From assembly GCF_004138335.1 (NCBI RefSeq), contig NZ_RYFW01000008.1, positions 85,209-149,208 on the forward strand: a stretch of DNA of 64,000 nucleotides. Direction: 5' to 3'. The notes below the pieces were generated by a model. It made no database searches. It was not told the DNA's origin and saw only the letters and a list, made by a program, of their open reading frames with translations. The position numbers were made by a program, and so were the translations under genes. The stretch comes from Peristeroidobacter agariperforans (GTDB lineage: Bacteria; Pseudomonadota; Gammaproteobacteria; Steroidobacterales; Steroidobacteraceae). Below are positions 41,003 through 50,343 of this stretch, one piece after another. Within the stretch, counting starts at the first letter, position 1, and every line of letters starts with the position of its first letter.

Positions 41003-42910
41003 ATGGCTAATTTCTTTGTAATCGCTCAAATCGTGGGCTGCGGGGTCGGAGCCATTCTCTCGCTATTTCTGGCGAGCCTGGCCTGGCGTTCGCAGGAGAA
41101 AGGTCGAGCAGCGCGCATTCTGTATGCAGCTTGCGCACTCATTTTCTCTGCCGGCGGCCTGATGCTCGGCGGTATCTCTCTCACCGGGGACCCCGGAACG
41201 GCGGGCAAGATGACAGGAACGCTTCGGCTTGCAGCGGCTGCGTTCCTGCCAATGAGCGCGGTTGGCATGTGGCTCGATGACGAGGGCCTGTCGACCCAAA
41301 GGCGTCATCTCGGCAAACTTCTGTTCCTCTTGGCAATGATCACTGCCGCACTGATTGTTCTCGCCGGTTTTGCAGCAGTCTGGATCGTGCCGCGCTTGGA
41401 CGCCGATTCAGTCCTAAGGGACACGCTGACAACGGGACCGGTTCATAGGGCGCTCTCGTACAACGGCTTCCTGGTTATCGCGGCTGGAGTCTGGCTGCTG
41501 CTGCGGAATCAGAGCCGGGGGCGATTCCAACAGTTCTCAGTGTGGACGCTCGTGGCGGGTCTGTTCATCGGTGCGGCCAGCATCGTGGCGCGTGATTTCT
41601 TCGCTCTGTCGAAATCCCTCGACTCGCTGCTCCTCGTTGCGAAGGAACAAGGCGTGACTCTGATCTTGATCGGCTCGCTATTCTACTTCGCACGCTTTCG
41701 CGCAGTAGATGTCTTCCTGAAACTAACCCTGCGTCTGTTTGCGGCTGTGGTTCTCGCGCTGGCTGCAGCCATCCTTACCCTCGGGCCCATCCATACCATG
41801 GCAGCGGGCGCTACCGCGCCTCTCGCATTTACAGCTATCGGACTTACGGCTCTGATCGGGCTCGTGGTGCTCATTTTCCAGCGCATCTCGAGATTGACTG
41901 ATGCCATCGTCGAACGCGTTATCTTCGGCAAACCAGACTATCGGCAAGCCGCCGCAGAGCTGCGAGAAAGGTTGGCGCCGCTGGAGTCTGTCTCCGAGGT
42001 GATTGCCGCGACCGAAGAATTCATCGGCCGCACCCTTGGGATGCTGGACGTGCGAATTCAGCCGAGTGCCGCACCAGCTGAAGATGCACGCGCCGTCGAT
42101 GCGGTGCAGGCCCCCATCATGGTGGGGAATCAGAGGCCGTATGTGTTCATGGTGAGCTCGCGGTCCAGGCAACATATTGTGATGACCGTCGATGTCGAGT
42201 TCTTACGTGAGGTGGCGGTGATTGTCGGCCGAAGACTCGAGGCACTGGAGCGCGAAGGCGACCGCGTAGAACGCGCCCGCCGCGAAGCGCAGCTCGTCCA
42301 CCAGGTCGTTTCCGCCGAGTTGCGCGCGTTGCGTGCACAACTCAACCCGCATTTTCTCTTCAATGCTCTCAATACCATCGCCGCGCACATCCCGCATGAC
42401 CCGGAAAAGGCGGAGTTGATGATCGTTCGGCTCGCGAGGGTTTTTCGCCACTTGCTGACGCATTCCGAGAAATCGTTCACCTCGCTGCACGAGGAGGTCG
42501 AGTTCCTGCGCACCTATCTGGAAATCGAGAAAGTTCGCTTTGGAGAGCGCTTGACCATTGAATTCGATATCAGCGACGCCGTCGCTGCGGCCACTGTGCC
42601 CTGTCTCATTCTGCAGCCACTCGTGGAGAATGCGCTCAAACACGGGCTGGCGGCCAAACGCGGTGACAACCAGCTCATCATTCGCGCCGATCGCATCGCC
42701 GATTCACTTTCACTTTCCGTGGAAGACAATGGCGTCGGCATCTCGGAATCGATCGACGCTGTGCATCCCCGGGGTGCGAACGGTGTCGGCTTGCGCAACA
42801 TCCGCGAACGACTGCGAACGATCTACGGCCATCGTGCCAGCTTGGTGCTAGAGAACGTTAGCCAGGGCGGCAGCCGCGCGTTGGTCATCATTCCGGCCGA
42901 TATACCATGA
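41003..42910 (+). CDS. LytS-type sensor histidine kinase (His_kinase family)
   Basis: About 635 residues from the ATG at 41003, where a run of hydrophobic helices begins; the frame is open to 40766 but the extra part is antisense to the previous gene. Seven or more membrane helices fill residues 1-290, as in 7TM-type sensors. A weak GAF-like region follows, then the phosphoacceptor His450 in LRALRAQLNPHFLFNALNTI, the hallmark of the LytS/YehU His_kinase family, and an ATPase domain (LILQPLVENALKHGLAAKRG, VEDNGVGI, GVGLRNIRERLRTIYG). It overlaps its regulator gene by ATGA. Confidence 0.92.
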   Translation: MANFFVIAQIVGCGVGAILSLFLASLAWRSQEKGRAARILYAACALIFSAGGLMLGGISLTGDPGTAGKMTGTLRLAAAAFLPMSAVGMWLDDEGLSTQRRHLGKLLFLLAMITAALIVLAGFAAVWIVPRLDADSVLRDTLTTGPVHRALSYNGFLVIAAGVWLLLRNQSRGRFQQFSVWTLVAGLFIGAASIVARDFFALSKSLDSLLLVAKEQGVTLILIGSLFYFARFRAVDVFLKLTLRLFAAVVLALAAAILTLGPIHTMAAGATAPLAFTAIGLTALIGLVVLIFQRISRLTDAIVERVIFGKPDYRQAAAELRERLAPLESVSEVIAATEEFIGRTLGMLDVRIQPSAAPAEDARAVDAVQAPIMVGNQRPYVFMVSSRSRQHIVMTVDVEFLREVAVIVGRRLEALEREGDRVERARREAQLVHQVVSAELRALRAQLNPHFLFNALNTIAAHIPHDPEKAELMIVRLARVFRHLLTHSEKSFTSLHEEVEFLRTYLEIEKVRFGERLTIEFDISDAVAAATVPCLILQPLVENALKHGLAAKRGDNQLIIRADRIADSLSLSVEDNGVGISESIDAVHPRGANGVGLRNIRERLRTIYGHRASLVLENVSQGGSRALVIIPADIP

Positions 42911-43680
42911 CGAACTGCATGCGCACTTTGTTGGTCGATGATGAGCCAAGCGCGCGTTTGCGCTTGCGCCGTTTGATCAGTACTGACAGACGTGTAGAAA
43001 TCAGTGGCGAAGCGGCGGATGGAGTGGAAGCTGTAAAGGAGATCGAGCGTCTTCGACCGGACTTGATGTTCCTGGATGTCCAGATGCCCGGCTTGGACGG
43101 CTTTGATGTGCTGCGCGCGCTTCCAGCCTGCTCCACAATCCCGCTGATTATTTTTGTCACAGGCTTTCATGAATACGCGATCAAGGCGTTTGAGGCGAAC
43201 GCAGTCGCCTATCTCCTGAAGCCAGTGGAAACAGAACGCCTGCATGTCATGATCGAGCGCGCCTGGCGGCTCCACAGCTTTGTCGAAGAGCGTGAGCTCA
43301 ATGACAAAAACGTGGAAGCTGCACTGTCCAGCGCCAGCCCGCAGTTGGAGCACATCGTAGTGCGCAGGCTCGACCGGCTGTTGCTGCTCGACCCGCGTGA
43401 GGTCGTCTTCTTTTACATGGATAATGGCATGGTTCGCGCCAGAACCGCAGGGGACAGCTACTGGGTCAACTATCAGTTAGGCGAATTGGAAAGCGCACTC
43501 TCGAGCGCGAATTACTTTCGAGCACATCGCTCTACGCTCGTAAATTTAAAGGCAGTACGCGAAATTCGGACCGACGGGCGTAGCGGGTTTGTGTTGATCA
43601 TGGCAGATTCCGCCCAGACCCAAATCGAAGTCAGCGACCGTCAAGCCCGCCTCCTGCGCGCACGTATTCCCGGTTTATAG
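42907..43680 (+). CDS. LytTR family response regulator
   Basis: 257 residues: a receiver domain (VDDEPSARLRLRRL, Asp57 in LMFLDVQMPGLDGFD, Lys in AYLLKPVETERL) and a C-terminal LytTR DNA-binding domain (LLLDPREVVFFYMDNGMVRA, ELESALSSANYFRAHRSTLV, NLKAVREI). It is translationally coupled to the LytS-type kinase (ATGA). Regulators of this type usually control exported or envelope functions near their own locus. Target unknown. Confidence 0.93.
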   Translation: MTNCMRTLLVDDEPSARLRLRRLISTDRRVEISGEAADGVEAVKEIERLRPDLMFLDVQMPGLDGFDVLRALPACSTIPLIIFVTGFHEYAIKAFEANAVAYLLKPVETERLHVMIERAWRLHSFVEERELNDKNVEAALSSASPQLEHIVVRRLDRLLLLDPREVVFFYMDNGMVRARTAGDSYWVNYQLGELESALSSANYFRAHRSTLVNLKAVREIRTDGRSGFVLIMADSAQTQIEVSDRQARLLRARIPGL

Positions 43681-43696
43681 CTCGACCACGACAACT

Positions 43697-44821
43697 TCAT
43701 CGACCGCGCGGTTCAACCGCATTAATCTTCTCACGCGCCTCCTGTTGATCGTCAGGCGATGGCGGTGGCTCACGTGGCTCGGCGGTCGCCGAGGGTTCCA
43801 AGCTCAGCCGCGCGAAGACTGGGAAGTGGTCGGAGCCGCAGTTCCTGAGCACTTTGAAGGCGAGCACGCGAAACTGCGTCGAGCAAAAGACGTGGTCCAA
43901 TGGATAGCGGAGCATCGGCCATCGCGCGTTGAACGTGCTGAAGAATCCGCGGCCTACGCGAGGATCCACGAGGCCGCTGATGCGCTTGAAGAGAGTATTC
44001 GTCCTCGACCACGCAACATCGTTGAGATCTCCGGCAACGATCGTGGGATCGTCGCAGCCCTGCATCTCCTTCGCAACGATGAGGAGCTCAGCGTCGCGCT
44101 CCGCGCTGCGGTCACTCTCCTGAGGGGCGGGCGGTCGAGGGTGCACGCATCTCAGCTGAATCGATTTGCCCGAGGGCAGCAGCACCTCGGTGGCGATGGA
44201 AGGCACATCGTCCTGGACCAGGAACTGAACCCGCGCGTTCCTCAGCTCGAGCCGGCTGAATAACAGCATGCCGTACGTGTTTTCTTTGATGCTGCGAACG
44301 GTGAACGGATGGTTGTCCTGAAGGTCGCTCAGCGCCTGCTCCCACCAGGCGTTCGTCTCCACGAACAACATCAGGTCCGGGTCATTCTCGGCGATGAGCT
44401 CCCGGAGCACGTGGGTGTTCCGATTGTCCATGTAAACGTTGGAAATCAGGATACCTACCGCGCTCTCGTCATCGCGCCTGGAGCCGCGTTCGACCTCGAC
44501 GCGCGCCAGCGGCGTATACGGATACATGCGCCAGAGCTGATAAGTGAGGCATGCGGCCAGCAATCCGAGAAATACATGGTCAGCCGCACTCGGATCCTCC
44601 CGCACCAACACGTACATGACGAAGATGACGAGGAAGCACAGCGTCAGCTGCAGCCTGGGGAACTCGAAGATGCGGACCCACCAGACATCCGACCGCGAAA
44701 GCGGCAGCAAGCTGGCGCCGATCATCAGCCACCCTCCGATGGCAAGCGCAGTCTCCAACAGGTCCTCCCCTACTCGCGGCTTCTTTTTTCCTGAATTCGC
44801 GCTCCACGCGGATGGTTCCAT
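43697..44821 (-). CDS. Membrane-anchored endonuclease/exonuclease/phosphatase family protein
   Basis: About 374 residues. Three N-terminal membrane segments (roughly 24-42, 54-70 and 78-95) precede an EEP domain of about 230 residues: ILISNVYMDNRN, PDLMLFVETNAWW, IVAGDLNDVAWSRT with the catalytic Asp/Asn, and the final GSDHFPVFARLSL histidine. Related proteins are annotated as EEP or YafD-like; substrates may be nucleic acids or phospholipids. The ATG at 44821 is preferred to a TTG at 44842. It converges on the LytTR gene, 16 bases apart. Confidence 0.88.
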   Translation of the reverse strand: MEPSAWSANSGKKKPRVGEDLLETALAIGGWLMIGASLLPLSRSDVWWVRIFEFPRLQLTLCFLVIFVMYVLVREDPSAADHVFLGLLAACLTYQLWRMYPYTPLARVEVERGSRRDDESAVGILISNVYMDNRNTHVLRELIAENDPDLMLFVETNAWWEQALSDLQDNHPFTVRSIKENTYGMLLFSRLELRNARVQFLVQDDVPSIATEVLLPSGKSIQLRCVHPRPPAPQESDRSAERDAELLIVAKEMQGCDDPTIVAGDLNDVAWSRTNTLFKRISGLVDPRVGRGFFSTFNARWPMLRYPLDHVFCSTQFRVLAFKVLRNCGSDHFPVFARLSLEPSATAEPREPPPSPDDQQEAREKINAVEPRGR

Positions 44822-44997
44822 GCGCGACCATTGCCGACGCAACGCCCGGACTCAACCCGCGTGAGCCGCCGGCCAGAGACTCTTCTGGAACTGCCCCCCC
44901 GGCGGAGAGGAAGTGCCCAGCACTGCCGAACCCAAGCGCTTTATCGGTTCATAGCGCAACGCCGCGCCGGGGTCCGAGCGTCAGCTGCAAACGCTCT

Positions 44998-45429
44998 CTA
45001 GCGCTTCGCCTGGCCTTCATACAGTTTGTCAGCGGCTTTCATGATCTCTTTCTGATGACGCTTCACGAGGCTGGCGCACTGCGTTTGGCGATCCGCGTCG
45101 TAAGCCAAGTAGGCCTTGCTGCCTCCGGCTTTGATTACTTTCTCCGCGTTCTGCTTTTCACTTTCAGAGGCTTCTATGAACTCCCGTCGTAAAGTGCGTT
45201 GGCTAAGTGACTCTGCGATCTGAAGATAAAACTGAATTTGATCTTCCAACTTTTGTAGCTCGTCGGTCCTGTCGTGGCCTGAGCTCTTCAGGAGGTGTAG
45301 GTGGTAGGCTCGCGAACCTGCGCAATCCAGAAATGGCCTAATGGGGACGGCCGGCTCGCCCGCCGCCGCCGCCGCGGCCGCCCCAGCCAAGACACCGACT
45401 GCAGCTAGTCGACGAGCCAGGATATGCAT
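44998..45429 (-). CDS. Small secreted hypothetical protein
   Basis: 143 residues with an alanine-rich signal peptide (LAAVGVLAGAAAAAAAGEPA). The mature part is helical and has two cysteines (FLDCAGSRAYHL, RQTQCASLVKRH) that could form a disulfide. No family recognised. It stands alone between the EEP gene and a divergent gene. Confidence 0.65.
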   Translation of the reverse strand: MHILARRLAAVGVLAGAAAAAAAGEPAVPIRPFLDCAGSRAYHLHLLKSSGHDRTDELQKLEDQIQFYLQIAESLSQRTLRREFIEASESEKQNAEKVIKAGGSKAYLAYDADRQTQCASLVKRHQKEIMKAADKLYEGQAKR

Positions 45430-45974
45430 CAGGTGAACTCCAAAGCGGTAAATTGATTTAGAACTGAGCTCGGTGACGGAGTAGCCTGGGCACTGTCCGA
45501 CTCTCCCCTGAGTCTACGGACCACAATGGAGTTCGCACGCGAGATGTCCATGCAGCCATACAGGATTAGTCAAGTTATGGAAACTGGATGCCCAAGTTGC
45601 AATCCATGCGACTGCTCGACCAGCTAGCAAGCGCATTCGGTACCGCCACTATAACCAACGAACAGAGCTCTCAGCGAAGTTAACGCCGCCGCGAATCCGG
45701 CGATACGTGGCCCAATTGCTTGCAGGCAATCAACAAGAGCGCCGAAAAAATACTCTATAGAACTGAACCTGGAATCGGCTCCGTTCTCAGCCTTCCCTCC
45801 TCTCTATAAAATTCCTCGCGCCAACCTCGCGATTTCCCCTGATTGTTTACCCTGTTTCTTATTAGTGCGTGCCGGTCGTACCCCATCCGAATCCCGCCAC
45901 ATTTGTCACTCCCATCATCTCGCGCACGGCATATAGGCTGCCCACTCCCAAATGCACACGATGGAGATGGAGCA
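45430..45974. other. Divergent intergenic region
   Basis: 545 bases between two divergent secreted-protein genes. The end nearest 45975 is followed by GGAGATGGAG, a strong ribosome site. No RNA gene, repeat or small coding frame with family features was recognised in the rest. Confidence 0.4.
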
Positions 45975-46730
45975 ATGAAGATCACGTGGGCCCCGGCACT
46001 GCTTGCTGCCGCTCTTGCGAGCGTGGCTGTCACATCGAGCAGCCAGGCTGACGAGACGACTCTCGAGCGGATGCCGGCCGAGCTGGAAACTCAGTTCGCG
46101 TTGAGTGCCGTGCCGCCCGAGCTACGCGAGCAAGCAACGGTTCATCTGCTCAATCCAGCGAAGGGTTACTACATCTCCAAGCTTGGGACCAGCAGTTTGA
46201 ATTGTGTCGTTCAGCGTACGGCATGGGAGTACGGCGACTTTCGCAACGACATCTACTGGCCCGTGTGTTACGACGCCGCGGGCACCAAAACGCACTTGAA
46301 AGTCATCATGGACGCGGCTGCGCTGCGCGCCCGCGGCATGGGTGCTGAAGCACTGAAGGCTGAAATCGCCAAGCGGTACCGCGAACGCACCTATAAGGCG
46401 CCAGAGAAAGCCGGCTTGGCTTATATGGTTGGCCCGGTTATGCGCGCCGTCGCGCCTCCAGACCTGAAAGTGCACACCATGGCCATGCCGCATCTGATGT
46501 TCTATGCACCTTTCGTCAGCAACGAGGAACTCGGGGCCAAGCCGGATTTCAGCGATTTCGCGAGTCTGCAGAACCCATTCATTGATCAGCACGGCATACC
46601 CGAGCAGAGCTACGTGATCCAACTCATCGGCCAGGCGGAAAAGAGCAAGATCCTGATGGCCGAGAAACCGCTGATAGACGCGTTGTGCGCATATCGGGAC
46701 GTCCTGTGTCTCACGCACGAGAAGCATTGA
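45975..46730 (+). CDS. Exported hypothetical protein
   Basis: 251 residues from the ATG at 45975, chosen because it follows GGAGATGGAG and begins a signal peptide (ITWAPALLAAALASVAVTSS). The mature part has no motif I can name; stretches such as KGYYISKLGTSSLNCVVQRT, EYGDFRNDIYWPVCYDAAG and PHLMFYAPFVSNEELGAKPD look like a folded enzyme or binding protein, with several cysteines. Function unknown. Confidence 0.75.
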   Translation: MKITWAPALLAAALASVAVTSSSQADETTLERMPAELETQFALSAVPPELREQATVHLLNPAKGYYISKLGTSSLNCVVQRTAWEYGDFRNDIYWPVCYDAAGTKTHLKVIMDAAALRARGMGAEALKAEIAKRYRERTYKAPEKAGLAYMVGPVMRAVAPPDLKVHTMAMPHLMFYAPFVSNEELGAKPDFSDFASLQNPFIDQHGIPEQSYVIQLIGQAEKSKILMAEKPLIDALCAYRDVLCLTHEKH

Positions 46731-46809
46731 GCGGCAACGCGCCGGCGGCGGACATCATGCTATTTGTTGCGCATGATGGAAGAAGCCGGCGACCTAGCTC
46801 GATAGGCAC

Positions 46810-47718
46810 CTAAGCCGCGAACGCGTCGATTTCTCGTCGGACAAACTCTCTGAATGAAGTCGGAGCATGACCACTAGCAAGTTCGAAGTCGGTGGTTGTC
46901 TGGGAAAAATCCGGCAGCTCCGCGCGTTGCATCTTTTCCGCGATGTCCACGATGCATTCAAAGTACGATCGCTCGATCAGGCCGGCCAGCGGAAGGCTTC
47001 TCACTTCCGCAGGCGACAGTGGCTGGTACTTGATCGCGCGTCCGAGCTCCTGAGAGAGAACTGCGGCTGCTTCCTCCATCGTGAGCGCCTCAGTGGATAG
47101 AAAGTACCGCTTGCCCGCGTGACGATCCGGTTCGAGCAGCGACAGTGCACCGATTTCAGCTACGTCCTTGCAGTCGACCAGTCCGATGCGCTGATCTGCG
47201 AAGAACATGCGCAGTGAATGCTGGTCGACCGCACCGATGCAGTTTTGCATGAACGTGTTCGGGTTCAGATGGGTGAAGCTCAGGCCAGAGTGCTCGATGT
47301 ACGACTCCACCAGCTGATGCCAGACGAAATGGCGCACACCGCGGCTCGCCGGTCCGCCGGGCGGATGGAACGTGCCCAGGTGCACTATATGTGACACGCC
47401 GGCCACCTGAGCCATGTCGATGAGATTCTTGCTGTGTTCGAGCATCGCCACCGTGTATCCCGTAAGCAGGAACAATCGGTCGATGCCCGCGAGCGCCGAT
47501 GCATACGTATCGAGCCGATCGAAATCGAAATGTCGGAACCTCACCTGCCTGCCAAAAGCCGAATCGCCTCCACGGCTGCTACCGTCCGGGATGCGACGGC
47601 ACGCCGCGAATACATTCACCTTGCCCTGCGCCGCGCGACTCTCCAAATGCCTGAGCAGGTGCGATCCGACGCGGCCGGTCCCGCCCAGCACCAGAATGTT
47701 TGGTATGGCTGTGTTCAT
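46810..47718 (-). CDS. NmrA-like NAD(P)-binding protein (atypical SDR)
   Basis: 302 residues with an N-terminal dinucleotide-binding motif (NILVLGGTGRVGSHLLRHLE) and the NmrA/SDR5 pattern (LAGIDRLFLLTGYTVAMLEH, GVSHIVHLGTFHPPGG, WHQLVESYIEHSGLSFTHLN, PNTFMQN). It lacks the classical YxxxK catalytic pair, as usual for NmrA-type redox sensors and quinone-reductase-like proteins. It is divergent from an HxlR regulator, the common arrangement for redox-responsive control. Confidence 0.9.
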   Translation of the reverse strand: MNTAIPNILVLGGTGRVGSHLLRHLESRAAQGKVNVFAACRRIPDGSSRGGDSAFGRQVRFRHFDFDRLDTYASALAGIDRLFLLTGYTVAMLEHSKNLIDMAQVAGVSHIVHLGTFHPPGGPASRGVRHFVWHQLVESYIEHSGLSFTHLNPNTFMQNCIGAVDQHSLRMFFADQRIGLVDCKDVAEIGALSLLEPDRHAGKRYFLSTEALTMEEAAAVLSQELGRAIKYQPLSPAEVRSLPLAGLIERSYFECIVDIAEKMQRAELPDFSQTTTDFELASGHAPTSFREFVRREIDAFAA

Positions 47719-47807
47719 GAATTAACATTATCCGCACCGCAGCTGCTTGGTAAGAGATGACGGCGCGGTCACTCGGTTACACCGGTGTTACCGGCAGGAG
47801 GATGATG

Positions 47808-48191
47808 ATGAGAGCGCGTCAGCAAGATGCAGGAGAAATCGAACGCTGTGTGGTCCGAAACGTGCTGGATCGATTCAGCGATCGCTGGAGCGTTCTGGTG
47901 CTGTGTCAGCTGGAAGAAGGGACGCTGCGCTTTTCCCTTATCAGAGCTCGCATCGGCGATATCTCTCAACGCATGCTCGCGAGAACCTTGCAGCGACTCG
48001 CGCAAGATGGCCTGATCGCTCGCCACATGCACGCGACCGTTCCGCCCGCGGTTGAATATTCGCTCACCGCGCTTGGCCGTTCACTGCTCGGCCCACTCCA
48101 TTCGATGATTCAATGGGCGGAGGCGAACGAAGCGAAAGTCCACGCGGCTCGCGCCGTGTACGTGGCCCCGCCTCGCGCGGCGGCTCGTTAG
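47808..48191 (+). CDS. HxlR family transcriptional regulator
   Basis: 127 residues with the winged-helix HxlR pattern: ERCVVRNVLDRFSDRWSVLV, RFSLIRARIGDISQRMLART and LQRLAQDGLIARH, with an N-terminal cysteine that may sense electrophiles. Three ATGs lie in a row (47802, 47805, 47808) after CAGGAGG; the last has the best spacing. The divergent NmrA-like gene is the likely target. Its stop abuts the AraC gene on the other strand. Confidence 0.9.
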   Translation: MRARQQDAGEIERCVVRNVLDRFSDRWSVLVLCQLEEGTLRFSLIRARIGDISQRMLARTLQRLAQDGLIARHMHATVPPAVEYSLTALGRSLLGPLHSMIQWAEANEAKVHAARAVYVAPPRAAAR

Positions 48192-48707
48192 TTATCCTGT
48201 TCGTCGCGAGAGCGATCCTTTCTCGGCCTCGCGACGCCATGCACGCGGACTCATGCCGAAAGCTCTGCGGAAGGTCGCGTAGAAGTGCGAGATGTCGTTG
48301 AAGCCGACTTCCAACGCGAGCTTGGTGATCGGCTGGCGAGTCGCGATCAGCCGATCCGCAGCCGCGCGCAATCGTATGCCGATGAGTCGTTGTCGCGGCG
48401 TCTCACCGGTGAGAGCGTGAAACACTCGAATGAAATGGTAGCGGCTGAGATTGGCGGCCTGCGCCATCAGATCCACCGAGATCGCCTCGGCGTAGCGATG
48501 TTCGAGCTCCTGCGCGACTTGAAGCACGCGGCGGCGTTGGGACCGGCTGCCTGGAGGCGGCCGCTCCAGGTCAGCTGCGGAGAACTCTATGCCCGTGACT
48601 CGCAGGCGCTCAGCCAACACGATCAGCACGGCTGGTTCGAATAACTCGTCCTGGCGGCGGCACGAGGCGCAGCACGCTTCCCGCGTCCCGCTGATCTGCG
48701 TCGTCAT
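48192..48707 (-). CDS. AraC family transcriptional regulator
   Basis: 171 residues consisting mostly of the double AraC HTH (DLMAQAANLSRYHFIRVFHA, LTGETPRQRLIGIRLRAAAD, ITKLALEVGFNDISHFYATF, RRAFGMSPRAWRREA). Only about 60 residues precede it, so there is little room for an effector domain; such short AraC proteins can be constitutive or partnered. The stop directly abuts the HxlR stop on the opposite strand. Confidence 0.87.
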   Translation of the reverse strand: MTTQISGTREACCASCRRQDELFEPAVLIVLAERLRVTGIEFSAADLERPPPGSRSQRRRVLQVAQELEHRYAEAISVDLMAQAANLSRYHFIRVFHALTGETPRQRLIGIRLRAAADRLIATRQPITKLALEVGFNDISHFYATFRRAFGMSPRAWRREAEKGSLSRRTG

Positions 48708-48895
48708 CCCTCTTCACCAATCGTCGGTGGGTCATGAGAAAGGATAGTGACAAAGCATCGAACAGTGGGAGTAACAAACGTGGCGGAATTGCCATGAGCG
48801 CGATTGATGAGCGCCAGGCACATCTGCTGTGCCACGCTCTCAAGTTCGATTGAGTAAGAATGCAGACCTGTTCCAGCTCACCACCGTCGGCATTC

Positions 48896-49903
48896 ATGAC
48901 TATCGACTACGACGTGCAGGTCTTTCCGCGAGTCTCTCTTCAATGCGGCCGGGAGCTGCACGATTGCACGCTCGCCTTCAAAACTTACGGCGAACTCAAC
49001 GCGCGCAGGGATAACGCTATTCTGTTTCCGACCTGGTTTGCGGGCAATCACACTCATAACGAGTGGCTGATCGGCCCGGACAAGGCGCTCAATCCATCAC
49101 GATACTTCATCGTCTGCCCCAACCTGCTCGGCAACGGTCTGTCAGCTTCGCCCAGCAATACCACCGGGAGATTTCCCCCGGTTACGATTTGCGACAACGT
49201 TCGCCTGCAGCACCAGCTGTTGACGCAGAGGCTGGGCATTGAACGATTGCAGCTGGCCGTGGGCACGTCGATGGGCGCGATTCAGACGTTCCATTGGGGC
49301 GCGCTATATCCCGAGATGGTCGCGAGAATCGCGCCCATCTGCGGAGCTGCACGCTGCGCCCGTCACACCTCGGTATTCATCGAGGGTGTGCGCGCGGCAC
49401 TGACCGCCGACGCGGGGTTCGAGGACGGTTGGTTCCACGCCCACCCAGAGCGCGGCCTGCGCGCGATGGCTCGCGTCTACGCAGGCTGGGGTTTTTCGCA
49501 GGCTTTCTTCCGGGCGGAACTCGATCGTACGGCGCTCGGTTTCAGCTCGTTAGAAGAGCATATCGTGCGCTTCTGGGAAGAAGCATTCCGCTCGCAAGAC
49601 GCAAACAACCTGCTCACCATGCTTTGGACGTGGCAGAACGCGGACATCAGTGCCAATGATGTTTTCAATGGGGACTACGCAGCGGCGCTGGCAACCATCT
49701 CGGCGAAAGCCGTCGTCATGCCGAGCCAGACCGATTTGTACTTCCCGCCGGAGGACAGCGCCTTGGAAGTTCAACACATGCCGAACGCCACGCTCCAGGT
49801 CATCCCTTCCGTTTGGGGCCACTTCGCCGGCGGCCTCGGCGTGAATCCGGCGGACGTGACCTTCATCGATGCAAGGCTGCGCGAATTGCTCAGCCTCGAC
49901 TAG
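48896..49903 (+). CDS. Homoserine O-acyltransferase (MetX)-like alpha/beta hydrolase
   Basis: 335 residues. The MetX fold is evident: RELHDCTLAFKTYGELNARR, ILFPTWFAGNHTHNEWLIGP, the nucleophile elbow VGTSMGAIQTFHWGALYPEM with Ser125, the acid in VVMPSQTDLYFPPED, and the histidine in VWGHFAGG. True MetX transfers acetyl or succinyl to homoserine; this divergent subgroup, lacking the canonical GGSMGGMQ elbow, often has other or hydrolytic activity. The start at 48896 gives the family N-terminus. No methionine genes are nearby. Confidence 0.87.
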   Translation: MTIDYDVQVFPRVSLQCGRELHDCTLAFKTYGELNARRDNAILFPTWFAGNHTHNEWLIGPDKALNPSRYFIVCPNLLGNGLSASPSNTTGRFPPVTICDNVRLQHQLLTQRLGIERLQLAVGTSMGAIQTFHWGALYPEMVARIAPICGAARCARHTSVFIEGVRAALTADAGFEDGWFHAHPERGLRAMARVYAGWGFSQAFFRAELDRTALGFSSLEEHIVRFWEEAFRSQDANNLLTMLWTWQNADISANDVFNGDYAAALATISAKAVVMPSQTDLYFPPEDSALEVQHMPNATLQVIPSVWGHFAGGLGVNPADVTFIDARLRELLSLD

Positions 49904-49927
49904 GAATTCATTGCGCCGCCGACACGC

Positions 49928-50197
49928 TCACAAACGCGGCACCGCCTTCTTCGCAAGCTCCAACGCCTGCTCCGGGAACCAGGCGCCTGCATCCGGATCT
50001 TTGCGCCCCCACAATGGATCGAATGTTTGCTGCTCGAGAAATATCGTCGGCCCGGCTCGCTGTATGAGCTGTAATCCCAGGCGCGATGAAGTGCGTCGGA
50101 TTCCGCGGCGGCCCCATAGATTGTTCGCATCACCAGCTTTCAGTTTGGATGAGCCACCAGCAGCTAACACGCTAGGTGAATAGTCCAACATTGACAC
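49928..50197 (-). CDS. Possible small or remnant protein, unknown
   Basis: An 89-codon frame in the 440-base gap. Its C-terminal half (RLGLQLIQRAGPTIFLEQQT, FDPLWGRKDPDAGAWFPEQA) reads more like real protein than the other frames, but I cannot assign a family. It may be the tail of a decayed gene. Confidence 0.25.
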   Translation of the reverse strand: MSMLDYSPSVLAAGGSSKLKAGDANNLWGRRGIRRTSSRLGLQLIQRAGPTIFLEQQTFDPLWGRKDPDAGAWFPEQALELAKKAVPRL

Positions 50198-50291
50198 GCC
50201 CCCCCTCTTGGGACCGTGATACTGCCACGCGCCAATAGATCAATAGCCTGCGCGCTCCCAAGTCGGTCGGACCATACGGCCCGGAAATACA

Positions 50292-50321
50292 GCCGTTCCC
50301 GGTGTACGAAGTGGGAACGGC
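50292..50321. promoter_or_regulatory. Strong inverted repeat upstream of a glycosyltransferase gene
   Basis: GCCGTTCCC at 50292-50300 and its exact inverse GGGAACGGC at 50313-50321 flank a 12-base loop. It lies 22 bases before the 50344 start codon. It could be an operator with about two helical turns between half-site centres, or an mRNA hairpin near the ribosome site. No T-run follows, so it is not a typical terminator. Confidence 0.5.
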
Positions 50322-50343
50322 CACAAGCAAAAGGGTGCGGCGA

